Part shown: positions 16,802 to 26,796 of the stretch, piece by piece
How the letters are laid out: every line of letters begins with the position of its first letter
Position numbering within the stretch: the first letter of the stretch is position 1
Assembly (NCBI GenBank): GCA_963743035.1
Contig: CAVUOB010000011.1
Coordinates: 220,316 to 284,315, forward strand
Reading direction: 5' to 3'
Source of the DNA: PALSA-911 sp963743035
GTDB lineage: Bacteria > Pseudomonadota > Alphaproteobacteria > Acetobacterales > Acetobacteraceae
Length of the DNA: 64,000 bases
Program-made: the position numbers and the translations under genes
The notes under the pieces: generated by a model
What the model was told of the DNA's origin: nothing
The model's database searches: none
The model's input: only the letters and a program-made list of their open reading frames with translations

Positions 16802-18625
16802 TCACTCGACGGTGACGGATTTGGCCAGGTTGCGGGGCTGGTCGACGTCGGTGCCTTTCAGCACGGCGACGTGATAGGCCAGCATCTGCACCGGGATCGC
16901 GTACAGGATCGGGGCGACGAACGGGTCCACGGTCGGCAGTATCACGGTCTCGGTGGCGATGCCTTTCAGCTTGGCGGCGCCGGCCGCGTCCGACAGCACG
17001 ATCACCTTGCCGCCACGCGCCGCTGCTTCCTGCAGGTTGGAGGCGGTTTTTTCGAATAGCGGGCCGGACGGGGCGATGGCGATGACCGGCACGTTCTTGT
17101 CGATCAGCGCGATCGGGCCGTGCTTCATTTCCCCGGCGGCATAGCCCTCGGCGTGGATGTAGCTGATTTCCTTCAGCTTCAGCGCGCCTTCCATGGCGAT
17201 CGGGAAGCAATTGCCGCGGCCGAGATACAGCACGTCGCGCGCCTTCGCGATGCGGGCGGCGATCTTTTCGAGCTGCGCGCCGTTCTCCAGCACATCCGCC
17301 GCGCGGGACGGCACTTCCAGCAGCGCGTCGGTCATGCGTGCTTCCTGCTCGGCCGTAATCGCGCCCCGGGCGCGTCCGGCGGCGAGCGCCAGACAGGCCA
17401 GCACGGAGAGCTGCGCGGTGAAGGCCTTGGTGCTGGCCACGCCGATTTCCGGGCCAGCGACGGTTTCCATCACCGCGTCCGATTCGCGAGCCATGCTCGA
17501 TTCCGGCACGTTCAGCACGGACAGGATGTGCTGGCCCTGCTCGCGCATGTAGCGCAGCGCCGCCAGCGTGTCGGCGGTCTCCCCGGACTGGGAGACCAGC
17601 AGGCCGAGCCCGCCCTTTTCCATCGGCGGCGTGCGGTAGCGGAATTCGCTGGCCACGTCGCCATCCGTCGGGATCTTCGACATCGCCTCGAACCACCAGC
17701 GCCCGACCATGCCGGCGTAGAAGGCGGAGCCGCAGGCGCTGATGGTGATGCGGGAGATCTTGGCGAAGTCGAAGGGCAGGCCGGGCAGCATCACCGCGCG
17801 CGAGTCGGGATTGACCATGCGGTGCAGCGTGTCGCCGATCACCGCGGGGTGCTCGTGCAGCTCCTTTTCCATGAAATGGCGGTAGTTGCCCTTGCCGATG
17901 GCAGCACCGGTGAGGCGGGTGAGCTTCACCTCGCGATCCACCGGCTGGCCGTCCTCGGCGTAGAATTTCGCGCCCTTGCGGTCGATCACCGCCCAGTCGC
18001 CGTCCTTCAGATAGGCGATCCGGCGGGTGAGCGGGGCGAGAGCCAGCGCGTCGGAGCCGACGAACATCTCGTCCTCGCCAAAGCCGACGGCCAGCGGCGC
18101 GCCGTGCTGGGCGCCGATGATCAGGTCGGGGTGGCCGGCGAAGATCATCGCCAGCGCGTAGGCGCCTTCCAGCCGGCGGAAGGCGGCGCCGGCGGCCTCG
18201 ATCGGCTGCATGCCGCGCTTGAGGTTGAGGTCGACGAGCTGGGCCACGGTTTCGGTGTCGGTCTCGGTGCTGAAGACCTGGCCCTCGGCTTCCAGCTCCT
18301 CGCGCAGCTCGGCATGGTTCTCGATGATACCGTTATGCACGATGGAGACCCGCTCGGTGCCGTGCGGGTGGGCGTTGCTCTCGGTCGGCGCGCCATGCGT
18401 GGCCCAGCGGGTGTGGCCGATGCCGATGGCGCCGGTCAGCGGATGCTGGTCGAGCACGTTCGACAGATTGCCCAGCTTGCCTTCCGCCCGGCGCCGGTCG
18501 ATATGGCCGTTCACCAGCGTGGCGATGCCGGCGCTGTCATAGCCGCGATATTCGAGACGGCGCAGCGCGTCCAGCAACAGGGGTGCCGCAGGCCGGTTGC
18601 CGATTACGCCCATAATGCCGCACAT
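16802..18625 (-). CDS. glmS: Glutamine--fructose-6-phosphate aminotransferase GlmS
   Basis: The 607-residue protein begins MCGIMGVIGN, with Cys2 as the glutaminase nucleophile. The N-terminal Ntn-hydrolase domain (to about 240) contains GHTRWATHG and HNGIIENH. Two SIS domains follow, including SACGSAFYAGMVGRWW and SQSGETADTLAALR, and the C-terminus ends LAKSVTVE with the conserved Lys602. It makes glucosamine-6-phosphate, the entry step to UDP-GlcNAc for peptidoglycan and lipid A. It lies 8 bases downstream of glmU, so the two UDP-GlcNAc enzymes form an operon. No ribozyme-like leader is seen and there is no room for one. Confidence 0.97.
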   Translation of the reverse strand: MCGIMGVIGNRPAAPLLLDALRRLEYRGYDSAGIATLVNGHIDRRRAEGKLGNLSNVLDQHPLTGAIGIGHTRWATHGAPTESNAHPHGTERVSIVHNGIIENHAELREELEAEGQVFSTETDTETVAQLVDLNLKRGMQPIEAAGAAFRRLEGAYALAMIFAGHPDLIIGAQHGAPLAVGFGEDEMFVGSDALALAPLTRRIAYLKDGDWAVIDRKGAKFYAEDGQPVDREVKLTRLTGAAIGKGNYRHFMEKELHEHPAVIGDTLHRMVNPDSRAVMLPGLPFDFAKISRITISACGSAFYAGMVGRWWFEAMSKIPTDGDVASEFRYRTPPMEKGGLGLLVSQSGETADTLAALRYMREQGQHILSVLNVPESSMARESDAVMETVAGPEIGVASTKAFTAQLSVLACLALAAGRARGAITAEQEARMTDALLEVPSRAADVLENGAQLEKIAARIAKARDVLYLGRGNCFPIAMEGALKLKEISYIHAEGYAAGEMKHGPIALIDKNVPVIAIAPSGPLFEKTASNLQEAAARGGKVIVLSDAAGAAKLKGIATETVILPTVDPFVAPILYAIPVQMLAYHVAVLKGTDVDQPRNLAKSVTVE

Positions 18626-18633
18626 GCTTCGAT

Positions 18634-19971
18634 CTATCCTTTTTTCGCGTGGGCCGCGCGGAAGGCGGCCGCAAACCCGGGGTTCTCAACCTGCCGCCCG
18701 CGCGCGATGCCGAGCGCATCCGGCGCGATGTCTTCCGTGATCACGCTGCCAGCCGCGACCATCGCCCCGTCGCCGACGGCGACGGGCGCGACCAGGGCGG
18801 TGTTGGAACCGATGAAGGCCCGCGCGCCGATGCGGGTGCGATGCTTCCTGAAGCCGTCGTAATTGCAGGTGATGGTGCCCGCTCCGATATTGCTGCCGGC
18901 GCCGATCTCCGCATCGCCGAGATAGGTCAGGTGGTTGGCTTTCGCGCCCGCGCCAAGATGGGCCGCCTTCAGCTCGACGAAATTGCCGACATGCGCGCCC
19001 TCGCCGAGCACCGTGCCGGGACGCAGCCGGGCATAGGGGCCGATGATGGCGCCGGCGCCGATATGGCAGCCTTCCAGGTGGCTGAAGGCGCGGATCTCCA
19101 CGCCCTGTTCGACGCTCACGCCCGGGCCGAAGACGACGTTCGGGCCGATGCTGACATCCTGGGCGAAGCTCGTGTCGGCGCAGAGGAACACCGATCCGGG
19201 ATCGGTCATGGTCACGCCCGCCTCCATCGCGGCGATGCGCAGCCGGCGCTGGACCACGGCCTCCGCCTCGGCCAGCTCGACGCGGGAATTGACCCCGCGC
19301 AGCTCGTCGGCCGGCGCCTCCACGGCGGCGACGCGGCCGCCTTCGGCGTTGGCCAGGCCGACCACGTCGGTCAGGTAGTATTCGGCCTTGGCATTGTCGT
19401 TGCGCACCGCGCGCAGCCAGCGGCGCATGTCGGTCGCGGCGGCGCAGAGCACGCCGGCATTGCACAGCCCGACCGCCCGCTCCGCCGCATCGGCGTCCGC
19501 CCATTCGACGATGCGCTCGACATAGCTGTCGCCGCCGGACAGGTCGGGGCCGATCACCCTCCCGTAGCGGCCGGGATCCGCCGGGCGCATCGCCAGCAGC
19601 GCCAGTTGCGCATCCCCGGCCCGGCGGCGGTCCAGCAGGCGCTGCATGGTCTGCGGCTGGATCAGCGGGTTGTCGGCGTAGAGCACCGCCACCTCTCCCT
19701 CGCCGAACAGCGCGTCGGCCTGCAGCGCCGCATGCGCCGTGCCCAGGCGGTCGTGCTGGACGATGCTGGCATGCGGCGCGGCGGCGCGGGCCACGTTCTC
19801 CATGTCCGGTCCGACGACCACCACGATGCGGTCGAACACGCTCTCGCAACTGGCCAGGAGATGGCGCAGCATGGGACGGCCGGCGATCGGGTGCAGCGTC
19901 TTGGGCAGGCTGGACTTCATGCGCGTGCCGAAGCCGGCGGCGAGGATTACAGCGGTCGCGGTGTTCGTCAT
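18634..19971 (-). CDS. glmU: Bifunctional N-acetylglucosamine-1-phosphate uridyltransferase / glucosamine-1-phosphate acetyltransferase GlmU
   Basis: The start is set at the ATG at 19971 (MTNTATAVILAAGFGTRM), the canonical GlmU N-terminus; this gives 445 residues, the normal length. The uridyltransferase domain shows the nucleotide-binding signature LAAGFGTRMKSSLPKTLHPI. From about residue 250 a hexapeptide-repeat left-handed beta-helix (VSIGPNVVFGPGVSV ... IGAGAIIGPYARLRPG) carries the acetyltransferase site. It converts GlcN-1-P to UDP-GlcNAc in the cytoplasm. It is the promoter-proximal gene of the glmU-glmS operon and is divergent from gph. Confidence 0.96.
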   Translation of the reverse strand: MTNTATAVILAAGFGTRMKSSLPKTLHPIAGRPMLRHLLASCESVFDRIVVVVGPDMENVARAAAPHASIVQHDRLGTAHAALQADALFGEGEVAVLYADNPLIQPQTMQRLLDRRRAGDAQLALLAMRPADPGRYGRVIGPDLSGGDSYVERIVEWADADAAERAVGLCNAGVLCAAATDMRRWLRAVRNDNAKAEYYLTDVVGLANAEGGRVAAVEAPADELRGVNSRVELAEAEAVVQRRLRIAAMEAGVTMTDPGSVFLCADTSFAQDVSIGPNVVFGPGVSVEQGVEIRAFSHLEGCHIGAGAIIGPYARLRPGTVLGEGAHVGNFVELKAAHLGAGAKANHLTYLGDAEIGAGSNIGAGTITCNYDGFRKHRTRIGARAFIGSNTALVAPVAVGDGAMVAAGSVITEDIAPDALGIARGRQVENPGFAAAFRAAHAKKG

Positions 19972-20098
19972 GCCCGGAAGCTCCGTCTCTTCATTCACGC
20001 GGCCTGTCCTGCGCGGTGGTGGTAGCGGCGCAGTCTGGGTCATGTCAAAGCCAACCGCCTGTGAGCGGGATCATAACGTATTTCGGAGTACAACATCA

Positions 20099-20749
20099 TT
20101 GGCCAGGACCTTGCTGCTGGATCTGGATGGAACCCTGGTCGATTCCGTGCCTGATCTTTGTGCGGCACTGAACCGCCTGATGCAATCGCGGGCAATTCCG
20201 CCGTTCTCCTACGCCGAAACGGCGGCGATGGTGGGCGACGGGGTGGCGGCACTGCTCGCCCGCGCCTTTGCCGCCAGGGGCCAGGTGGCGAACGCCGCCG
20301 CGCTCGATGCGTTCCTGCGCGATTACGGCGCGCATGCCGCGGTCGAGACGCGGCCCTATCCGGGCGTGGGGCCGACGCTGGATGCGCTGACCGCTTCCGG
20401 CTGGCGGCTGGCGGTGTGCACCAACAAGCCGGAGGCGCCGGCGCGCGCGCTGCTGGCGGCGCTGGGGCTGGCGGGAAAATTCGCCGCCATTGGCGGCGGC
20501 GACAGCTTTCCGGTGCGCAAGCCGGATCCCCGGCACCTGCTGGCGACGCTGCGCGCCGCCGGCGGCGATGCGGGCTGCGCGGTGATGGCCGGCGATCACG
20601 CCAACGACGTCGCGGCGGCGCGCGGCGCGGGCCTGCCCTGCATCTTCGCCGCCTGGGGCTACGGTCCGCCGGCCATGGCGGCGGGCTCGGCGGCGATCGC
20701 CGAGCGCTTCGACCAGCTGCCGGCAATCGCGGAGCGGCTGCTAGGATAG
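20099..20749 (+). CDS. gph: Phosphoglycolate phosphatase-like HAD hydrolase Gph
   Basis: The likely start is a TTG at 20099 with GGAG 10 bases upstream; an ATG at 20042 would add 19 residues without family match. The 216-residue product has HAD motif I LLLDLDGTLVDS (Asp8, Asp10), motif II in VCTNKPEAPAR, a lysine in FPVRKPDPRH and motif IV in VMAGDHANDVAAARGAG. This matches the Gph group, which removes 2-phosphoglycolate formed during DNA repair or photorespiration-like metabolism. It is divergent from glmU, a common neighbour in related bacteria. Specificity within HAD phosphatases is inferred. Confidence 0.85.
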   Translation: MARTLLLDLDGTLVDSVPDLCAALNRLMQSRAIPPFSYAETAAMVGDGVAALLARAFAARGQVANAAALDAFLRDYGAHAAVETRPYPGVGPTLDALTASGWRLAVCTNKPEAPARALLAALGLAGKFAAIGGGDSFPVRKPDPRHLLATLRAAGGDAGCAVMAGDHANDVAAARGAGLPCIFAAWGYGPPAMAAGSAAIAERFDQLPAIAERLLG

Positions 20750-20787
20750 GCCGATGGCATAGGCCAATGGCATAGGCCTGCCGGGGG

Positions 20788-21696
20788 CTACTCGTTCTCC
20801 GGGCTGCGGGCCGCGCCGGCTCCGGCGCCGATCAGGTACATCGTGGCGTCGCCGAACCAGGTCGTCTCGAACTGGATGCGCACCGGCAGCAGCGGCCCGC
20901 CGGGAACCACGGGCGCGAACCAGGCGGTGCCGTGCCGCGATTTGATGCGTTCGTCGGCCAGGTCCTCCAGCCGGAAGCCGGCCAGTAGCTTGCCGTCGAA
21001 ATCACAGCGCAGCGCCGAGCCTTGAAAGGTGGAGCGCCTGGTCGCCTCCAGCGCTTCCTCGCCAGTGGTGTGCGCGGTGAATTGCACATTGCGGCGGCCG
21101 TCGAAGGTGTCCACGTCGGTGTCGCAGCGCCCGGTTTCGGCGATATGGCGGATCAGCAGCACCATGGCGCTGAGCGTGTCGATGGTGTTGGCCTGCAGCG
21201 CGGGCGGCACCGACTCGCGCTCATCCTCGTTCGGCGGTTCCAGTTCGCGCACGACCGGCTGTCCGCCGACATAGTCGATCACCACCCGCCGCGGCGCATT
21301 ATGCCAGAATCCCAGGCCGGAAAACCGCAGCGGCTCGGGCCGCGACTGCACGATGCGGCCTTCGGCGGTGTCGAGCTGGTGGCCGCGGAACAGCCAGCCG
21401 ACCAGGCCGAAGGTGCGGAAGGCGACCTCGATGTGGTACTGCCCCGGGTGGAGGTCGAGCCCGGCCTCCAGCCGCCCGATGCGCAGCCCGTGCACATAGA
21501 GCTGGTAATCGATATGGGCCTGGGCATCGATCTCGGCTTCGTGCGCCGTGCGCCCCTGGCCGGGAGACGGCTCGGGAGTCCGTTCGGGAGTCTGGGCATT
21601 GGCTTGCGGCATCGTCCGGTGCGGACGCGTCTCGGCCCGCACCGATAGGGCGGTCACGGCAAGAAATCCCAGAAACAGCCATCCCGCGCGGTGCAT
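20788..21696 (-). CDS. DUF3108-family envelope protein
   Basis: From the ATG at 21696 the product has 302 residues and a good Sec signal (HRAGWLFLGFLAVTALSVRAE), so it is exported to the periplasm or envelope. The mature part has the DUF3108 pattern: DYQLYVHGLRIGRLEAGLDL near the beginning and TIDTLSAMVLLIRHIAETGRCDTD in the middle (quoted in part). Family function is unknown; it is common in alphaproteobacteria. An earlier ATG at 21726 would add 10 residues before the signal. It is convergent with gph across a 38-base gap. Confidence 0.75.
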   Translation of the reverse strand: MHRAGWLFLGFLAVTALSVRAETRPHRTMPQANAQTPERTPEPSPGQGRTAHEAEIDAQAHIDYQLYVHGLRIGRLEAGLDLHPGQYHIEVAFRTFGLVGWLFRGHQLDTAEGRIVQSRPEPLRFSGLGFWHNAPRRVVIDYVGGQPVVRELEPPNEDERESVPPALQANTIDTLSAMVLLIRHIAETGRCDTDVDTFDGRRNVQFTAHTTGEEALEATRRSTFQGSALRCDFDGKLLAGFRLEDLADERIKSRHGTAWFAPVVPGGPLLPVRIQFETTWFGDATMYLIGAGAGAARSPENE

Positions 21697-21787
21697 CCGC
21701 TGATTTAGGCGACATCCGTACAACATCGCAAGGATGCTGCGGCTTGACACGGTTGAGCCCGCTACCCTATCAGCGCCCTTCCGGGAT

Positions 21788-21862
21788 GGGCGCGTAGCTC
21801 AGCGGGAGAGCATCGCCTTCACACGGCGGGGGTCGTAGGTTCAATCCCTACCGCGCCCACCA
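21788..21862 (+). tRNA. tRNA-Val (anticodon CAC)
   Basis: The 75 bases fold as a cloverleaf with acceptor stem GGGCGCG (21788-21794) pairing CGCGCCC (21852-21858), discriminator A and an encoded CCA at 21860-21862. The anticodon loop TTCACAC gives CAC, reading GTG valine codons. The T arm has GGTTCAATCC. It stands alone; the following 257 bases to the metallophosphoesterase gene hold no feature I can support. Confidence 0.95.
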
Positions 21863-22119
21863 TCCCTACATCGCCAGGCCGGGCAACGCCGCGGCCGGCA
21901 TCTGCCGGTCCGCCTGGCAGGTCCGCCTGCCCCCCGGTTTCCGAGACAGGCATTCGAACCCCCGGACGTGCGCGCCTGCGCTGGCATCGCCGCCGCCAGG
22001 CTCCATCGGCCGCGAAGCTTCATCGAAGCGTCGCGCTCGTGTAACCCTGCCTGCCCGGTCCCTGCTGTATCACCCGCCCCCGGATACGGCAGCCACATGC
22101 CCCGCAAGCGAGACCGACC

Positions 22120-22950
22120 ATGATCCTTTGCCAGCTCACCGATCTGCATCTTCGCCCGCCCGGCCAGCTTTCAAACCGCGTGGTGGACACCAACCGCCTG
22201 ACCGCGCAGGCGTTTCAGGCCGTCGCCCGGATGACGCCGCGGCCGGATGCCGTCGTCATCACCGGCGATCTCACCGAATGCGGCCTCGATGCCGAATACG
22301 CCCTGCTGCGCGAGCTGCTGCGCACGCTGCGGATGCCGATATTCGTCATCCCCGGCAATCACGACCGGCGGGAAAATCTTCGGGCCGGCCTGGCGCATCT
22401 GCCGCATGTCGGCGGGGACGGAGCCTTCCTGCAGTATGCGGTGGAGGATTTCCCCATCCGCCTGGTGATGCTCGACACGCTGGTGCCCGGGCACGGTCAT
22501 GGCGAGCTCTGCGAAGAACGGCTGTCGTTCCTGCGGCGGACGCTGGCGGCGGAGCCTGGGAAGCCGACGATCGTCGCGATGCACCACCCACCGTTCGCCT
22601 GCGGCATCGAGCACTTGGACCGCATCAAACTGCGCAACTCGGCCGAGTTCGCCGCGATCATCGCCGGGCATCCGCAGGTCTGCCGGGTGATCTGCGGCCA
22701 CCACCATCGTCCGATCAACGCGCAGCTCGCCCATGCGATCGCCTCGATCGCACCCTCGGTGGCGCATCAGATAGAGCTGGCGCTCACGCCCGGCGCGCGG
22801 GGCGCGTTCATGCTGGAACCGCCCGGCTATCAGTTGCATGTCTGGAATGGCGAGCTCGGGCGTGTCGTCAGCCATACCGGCGTGTTCGGCGACTATGCCG
22901 GCCCGTTTCCCTTCGTCACCGAGCCGGACTACCCGGGCAAGCTCGCCTGA
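22120..22950 (+). CDS. Class III cyclic nucleotide/glycerophosphodiester-type metallophosphoesterase
   Basis: The 276-residue protein shows the full calcineurin-type metal set: LTDLHLRP (Asp8, His10), VITGDLTECG, PGNHDRRENL, MHHPPFACG and CGHHHRPIN. This arrangement fits the CpdA/GpdQ group, which hydrolyses cAMP or glycerophosphodiesters in the cytoplasm. It ends 106 bases before a Ugp-like importer on the same strand. If co-transcribed, a glycerophosphodiesterase role (releasing glycerol-3-phosphate from imported head-group esters) would make sense, but cAMP phosphodiesterase activity cannot be excluded. Confidence 0.82.
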   Translation: MILCQLTDLHLRPPGQLSNRVVDTNRLTAQAFQAVARMTPRPDAVVITGDLTECGLDAEYALLRELLRTLRMPIFVIPGNHDRRENLRAGLAHLPHVGGDGAFLQYAVEDFPIRLVMLDTLVPGHGHGELCEERLSFLRRTLAAEPGKPTIVAMHHPPFACGIEHLDRIKLRNSAEFAAIIAGHPQVCRVICGHHHRPINAQLAHAIASIAPSVAHQIELALTPGARGAFMLEPPGYQLHVWNGELGRVVSHTGVFGDYAGPFPFVTEPDYPGKLA

Positions 22951-23056
22951 CCTTCTGCCCACTTCGATCGCCCGCTCCGGCCGGGCACGCGCGGCCATCA
23001 AAACCATCAAACTGTCACATGCAGGCGGCGCGTGCGCGGCTAAAGACCGCGCCAGG

Positions 23057-24176
23057 ATGGAAATCGGATCGATCGGCTCTGGCGCCGAGGTGCGCCTGAC
23101 CAACGTGACGCGGATGTGGAGGACGACCGCGGCGTTGGCCGGGGTGTCGCTGCATGTCCGCGCGGGCAGTTTCTGCGTGTTGCTCGGGCCGTCGGGCTGC
23201 GGCAAGACCACCTGCCTGCGCATCGTCGCAGGGCTCGACAGCGCGACCTCGGGCCGTGTGGAAATCGGCGGACGCGACGTTACGCAGCTTCCCGCCGCTG
23301 CCCGTGGGGTGGCGATGGTGTTCCAGTCCTATGCGCTGTTCCCGCATCTGTCGGTGGCGGAGAACATTCTCTTCGGCCTGAAGGCGAGGCGCGTTCCCCA
23401 GGCCGAGCGCGCGCGCCGGCTCGAGCGTGCAACGGAGGTGCTGGGCATCGGCCATCTGCTCGCCCGCCGCCCGGGCCAGCTTTCCGGCGGACAGCAGCAG
23501 CGCGTGGCGCTCGGCCGCGCGATCGTCGCCGAGGCGCCGGTCTGCCTGATGGACGAACCGCTCTCCAACCTGGACGCGCAGTTGCGCGCGGAGATGCGGC
23601 GGGAATTGCTCGCGCTGCAGCGCCGGCTGGGCATCACCATGCTCTATGTCACCCACGACCAGACCGAGGCGATGGGCATGGCCGACCAGGTCGTGCTGCT
23701 GCGCGACGGGCGGGTGGAGCAGGACGCGGCGCCGGCCGAACTCTACGCCACGCCGGCGACGCATTTCGCCGCCAGCTTCATCGGCACGCCGCCGATGAAC
23801 CTGCTCGCCACGGAGCGGACAGAGGCGGGGCTGGTGATCGCCGGCACCTGCGGCCCGGTGCTGTCCGCTGGCGCCGAGCGCCCCCTGGTCGCCGGCATTC
23901 GTCCAGAATACTTGCTGCTGGCTGACCAGGGCCTGGCTGCGACCATCGCCCATGCCGAATATTTGGGTGCCGAGACCATCCTTGCCTGCGCCGCCGGGCC
24001 GGCGCGGCTGCTCGCCCGCGTGCCCGGCCGCGTGTCCCTGCCGGAAGGCACGCCCGTTCGACTCGCCTTCGATCCAGCCGCAATTCATTTCTTCGACGCC
24101 GAGACCGGGCTCCGCGTTCCCATCCCCCCGCCATCCCGAACCCCAGCCGCAAGAGACACCGCATGCGCACGCCTGA
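23057..24176 (+). CDS. ABC transporter ATP-binding protein, UgpC/MalK type (3' end frame-disrupted)
   Basis: The ATPase has Walker A GPSGCGKTTC, Q-loop VFQSYALFPH, signature LSGGQQQR, Walker B VCLMDEPLSNLD and the H-loop VTHDQTEAMGMA, followed by the TOBE-type regulatory tail ending IHFFDAETGLRVPIP, as in UgpC. As sequenced, the frame does not stop there but runs on for hundreds of codons across the next gene. Removing one C from the run at about 24125-24130 restores a stop at 24176, overlapping the next start by 14 bases; I used that end. It energises import of glycerol-3-phosphate-like substrates with the permeases at 26796-28496. The start at 23057 begins the recognisable N-terminus. Confidence 0.85.
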
Positions 24177-25470
24177 GCTCTCCCGCCGCACCCTTCTCGC
24201 CGCCGCCGGCGCCAGCCTCGCCGCGCCCGCCATCCTGCGCGCCCAGGGGGTGGTGGACATCGAGTTCTACTTCCCCGTCGCGGTCGGCGGCCCGATCACC
24301 AAGATCGTCGACAGCTACGTCACCGACTTCATGCAGGAGCATCCGGGCATCCGCGTGCACGCCGATCTATGCCGGCAGCTATATCGATACCCTGACCAAG
24401 GCGGTGACGGCCACCAAGGCCGGCAAGGGCCCGCAGCTCGCCGTGCTGCTGGCGGTGGACGCGTTCTCGCTGATCGATGACGAGCTGATCCTGCCGTTCG
24501 ACACGCTGGCGAGCAGCGGCGCCGACAAGGCCTGGCTCGCGCGGCTTCTACCCGGCCTTCCTGCGCAACGGCCAGATCGGCGGCCACACCTGGGGCGTGC
24601 CGTTCCAGCGCTCCACCATCGTCGCCTACTGGAACAAGGACATCTTCCGCGCCGCCGGCCTCGATCCCGAACAGCCGCCCGCCACCTGGGCGGAACTGAC
24701 GGCGATCGCCGGAACAGCCACGAAGCGGGAGCGGCGACCGCGCCACGCAATGGGGCATGCGAGATCCCCGGCACCGGCTTCACCTACTGGATGTTCCAGG
24801 CGCTGGCGATCCAGGCCGGCGTGGAGCTCGCCAATCGCCGAAGGGCACCAGGGTGTTCTTCAACGAACCCGGCTGCGTCGCGGCGCTGCGGTACTGGATC
24901 GACCTCGCCGGCGAAGTTCCGGGTCCACCCGCCGGGCGCTGGTGGAATGGGGCACCGCGCCGCGCGACTTCCTGGAAGGCAGGACGGCGATGATCTGGCA
25001 TACCACCGGCAACCTCTCCAACATCCGGGCGAACGCGAAATTTCCCGTTCGGCGTGGCCATGCTGCCGGCCGACAAGCGCCGCGGCAGCCCGACCGGCGG
25101 CGGCAATTTCTACCTGTTCAAGGGCGCCGGCGCCGCGCAGCAGCAAGCCAGCCTGGCCTTCCTGCGCTGGATCACCGCGCCGGAGCGCGCGGCGCAATGG
25201 GGCATCGACACCGGCTATGTCGCAACCACGCCGGACGCCTGGCAGACCGAGAGGATGAAACAATATCTCGCCGGCTTCCCCTCCGCCGCGGTGGCGCGCG
25301 ACCAGCTCGCGGTGTCCGTGCCCGAGCTCTCCACCCACGACAACCAGCGCGTCACCCAGACACTGACCGACGAGCTGCAGGCCGCGCTGACCGGCCGCAA
25401 GGGCGCCGAGGACGCGCTCGACGATGCCGCGGCCAAGTCCGCGCGGCTGCTCAAGCCTTATGCCGGCTGA
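24163..25470 (+). pseudogene. UgpB-like extracellular solute-binding protein, broken by about nine apparent +1 insertions
   Basis: The N-terminus is a twin-arginine-like signal (LSRRTLLAAAGASLAAPAIL) followed by VDIEFYFPVAVGGPI. The rest is readable only by moving through all three frames: frame changes lie near 24358, 24542, 24732, 24760, 24836-24845 (two), 24919-24937 (two) and 25042. Each agrees with one extra base, and nine shifts return to the starting frame, ending in the intact tail (MLPADKRRGSP ... SARLLKPYAG). Between shifts the protein is well conserved and matches UgpB (VPFQRSTIVAYWNKDIF, GLDPEQPPATW, TTGNLSNIRANAKF). Role if intact: periplasmic receptor for glycerol-3-phosphate or a diester. 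Sequencing error is as likely as true decay. Confidence 0.75.
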
Positions 25471-25494
25471 ACCGACAGCAAGAGGGAGAAAGCC

Positions 25495-26796
25495 ATGATC
25501 CGCCGCCGCACCCTGCTCGCCGCCAGTGTCGCGAGCCTCGCCGCCGCCCGCCATTGCGCGGGCGCAATCCGGCGTGAAGCTGAGCTTCTATTATCCGATC
25601 GCCGTCGGCGGACCGATCCCGGCGGTGATCGACGGCTATTGCGCCGGGTTCAAGGCGGAGACCGGCATCGAGGTGACGCCGGTTTATGCCGGCAACTACG
25701 GCGAGACGCTGACCAAGGCGGTCACCGCCATCCGCGGCGGCGCCGGCCCGCAACTGGCCGTGCTGCTGGCGGCCGAGATGCACAGCCTGCAGGACATGGA
25801 CATCCTCGCCAGCCTCGACGATCTCGGCATGGACCCAGCCGCGCAGAAGGCCTGGGCCGCGGGCTTCTACCCCGCCTTCCTCGCCAACAGCCGCGCCGAT
25901 GGCAAACTGTGGAGCGTGCCGTTCCAGCGCTCGACCGCGATCATGTACTACAACAAGGACGCTTTCGCCGAAGCCGGGCTCGACCCGGAGGCCTTCCCGC
26001 GCAACTGGGCAGGGCTGGCAAGCGGCCGCGGAAAAGCTGACCAAGCGCGATGCCTCCGGCCGCGTGATCCGCTGGGGCGTGAAGCTGGCCGGGGATCGTC
26101 GGCAATGCGCAATGGACCTTCGGCGCGCTGGCCAACCAGGCGGGCCATATCCTGATGAACGAGGCCGGCACCGAGACCTACTTCAACGACCCGAAGGCGA
26201 TCGAGGCGATGACCTATCTGGCGCGGACTGTCGGCCGACCCACAAGGCAACGCCGGAAGGCGTCGACGAACTGGCCGCAGCTCTCGCCCGATTTCCTCGA
26301 AGGCAACGCGGCGATCATCCAGCACACCACCGGCAACCTGACCAACCTGAAGACCAACGCGAAATTCCGCTTCGGCGTCGCCGGCCTGCCGGGCAAGGAC
26401 GGGCCGCGCACCGTGGTGGGCGGCGGCAATATCTATTTCTTCAAGCAGGCCAGCCCGGCCGAGCGAGCCGCCGCGCTGAAATTCGCCCAGTTCCTCGCCG
26501 CCCCCGAGCGCGCCGCCGACTGGTCGATGCGCACCGGCTACATCGCCACCCAGCCGGCCGCCTACGAGACCGCCGCGTTGAAGGCCTATGTGACCGGCTT
26601 TCCCGCCGCCGATGTCGCGCGCGGCTATCTGCCGGTCGCGGTCGGGGAGCTGTCCACCTTCGAGAACCAGCGCGTCTACAAGGCGCTGACCGACAACATC
26701 CAGGCCTGCCTGAACGGCGCCAAGACGCCCGCCCAGGCGATGGCCGACACGCAGGCGGAGGCGGACCGCATCCTGAAGCCCTACAAGAAGGCCTGA
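25495..26796 (+). pseudogene. Second UgpB-like solute-binding protein, broken by about six apparent +1 insertions
   Basis: AGAGGGAGAAAG precedes the ATG at 25495 and the product starts MIRRRTLLAASVASLAA. Frame changes by one extra base lie near 25549, 26017, 26093, 26232-26239 (two) and 26286; six shifts return to the starting frame, which then runs clean from FLEGNAAIIQHTTGNL to the end. Corrected length is close to that of the first copy. It is a clear paralogue of the preceding gene (GGPIPAVIDGYCAGF, VYAGNYGETLTKAV, VPFQRSTAIMYYNKDAF), so the operon carries two tandem receptors. Its TGA overlaps the permease start (TGATG), showing translational coupling in the ancestral operon. Confidence 0.75.

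Noticed and set aside
18600..18640. A glmS ribozyme/riboswitch before glmS
   Set aside because: Only 8 bases separate glmU and glmS, and such ribozymes are a feature of Gram-positive bacteria; no room and no structure.
22995..23018. A PhoB box before the Ugp-like operon (CTGTCAC at 23012-23018)
   Set aside because: A perfect half-site exists, but the position 11 bases upstream reads AAACCAT and downstream is GC-rich, so there is no phased partner.
22838..25258. One 806-residue ABC ATPase fused to a long C-terminal domain
   Set aside because: Only the part from 23057 to about 24120 is a real ATPase; the rest alternates between shadow sequence and pieces of the UgpB-like receptor read through +1 shifts. 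It is an artefact of a lost stop.
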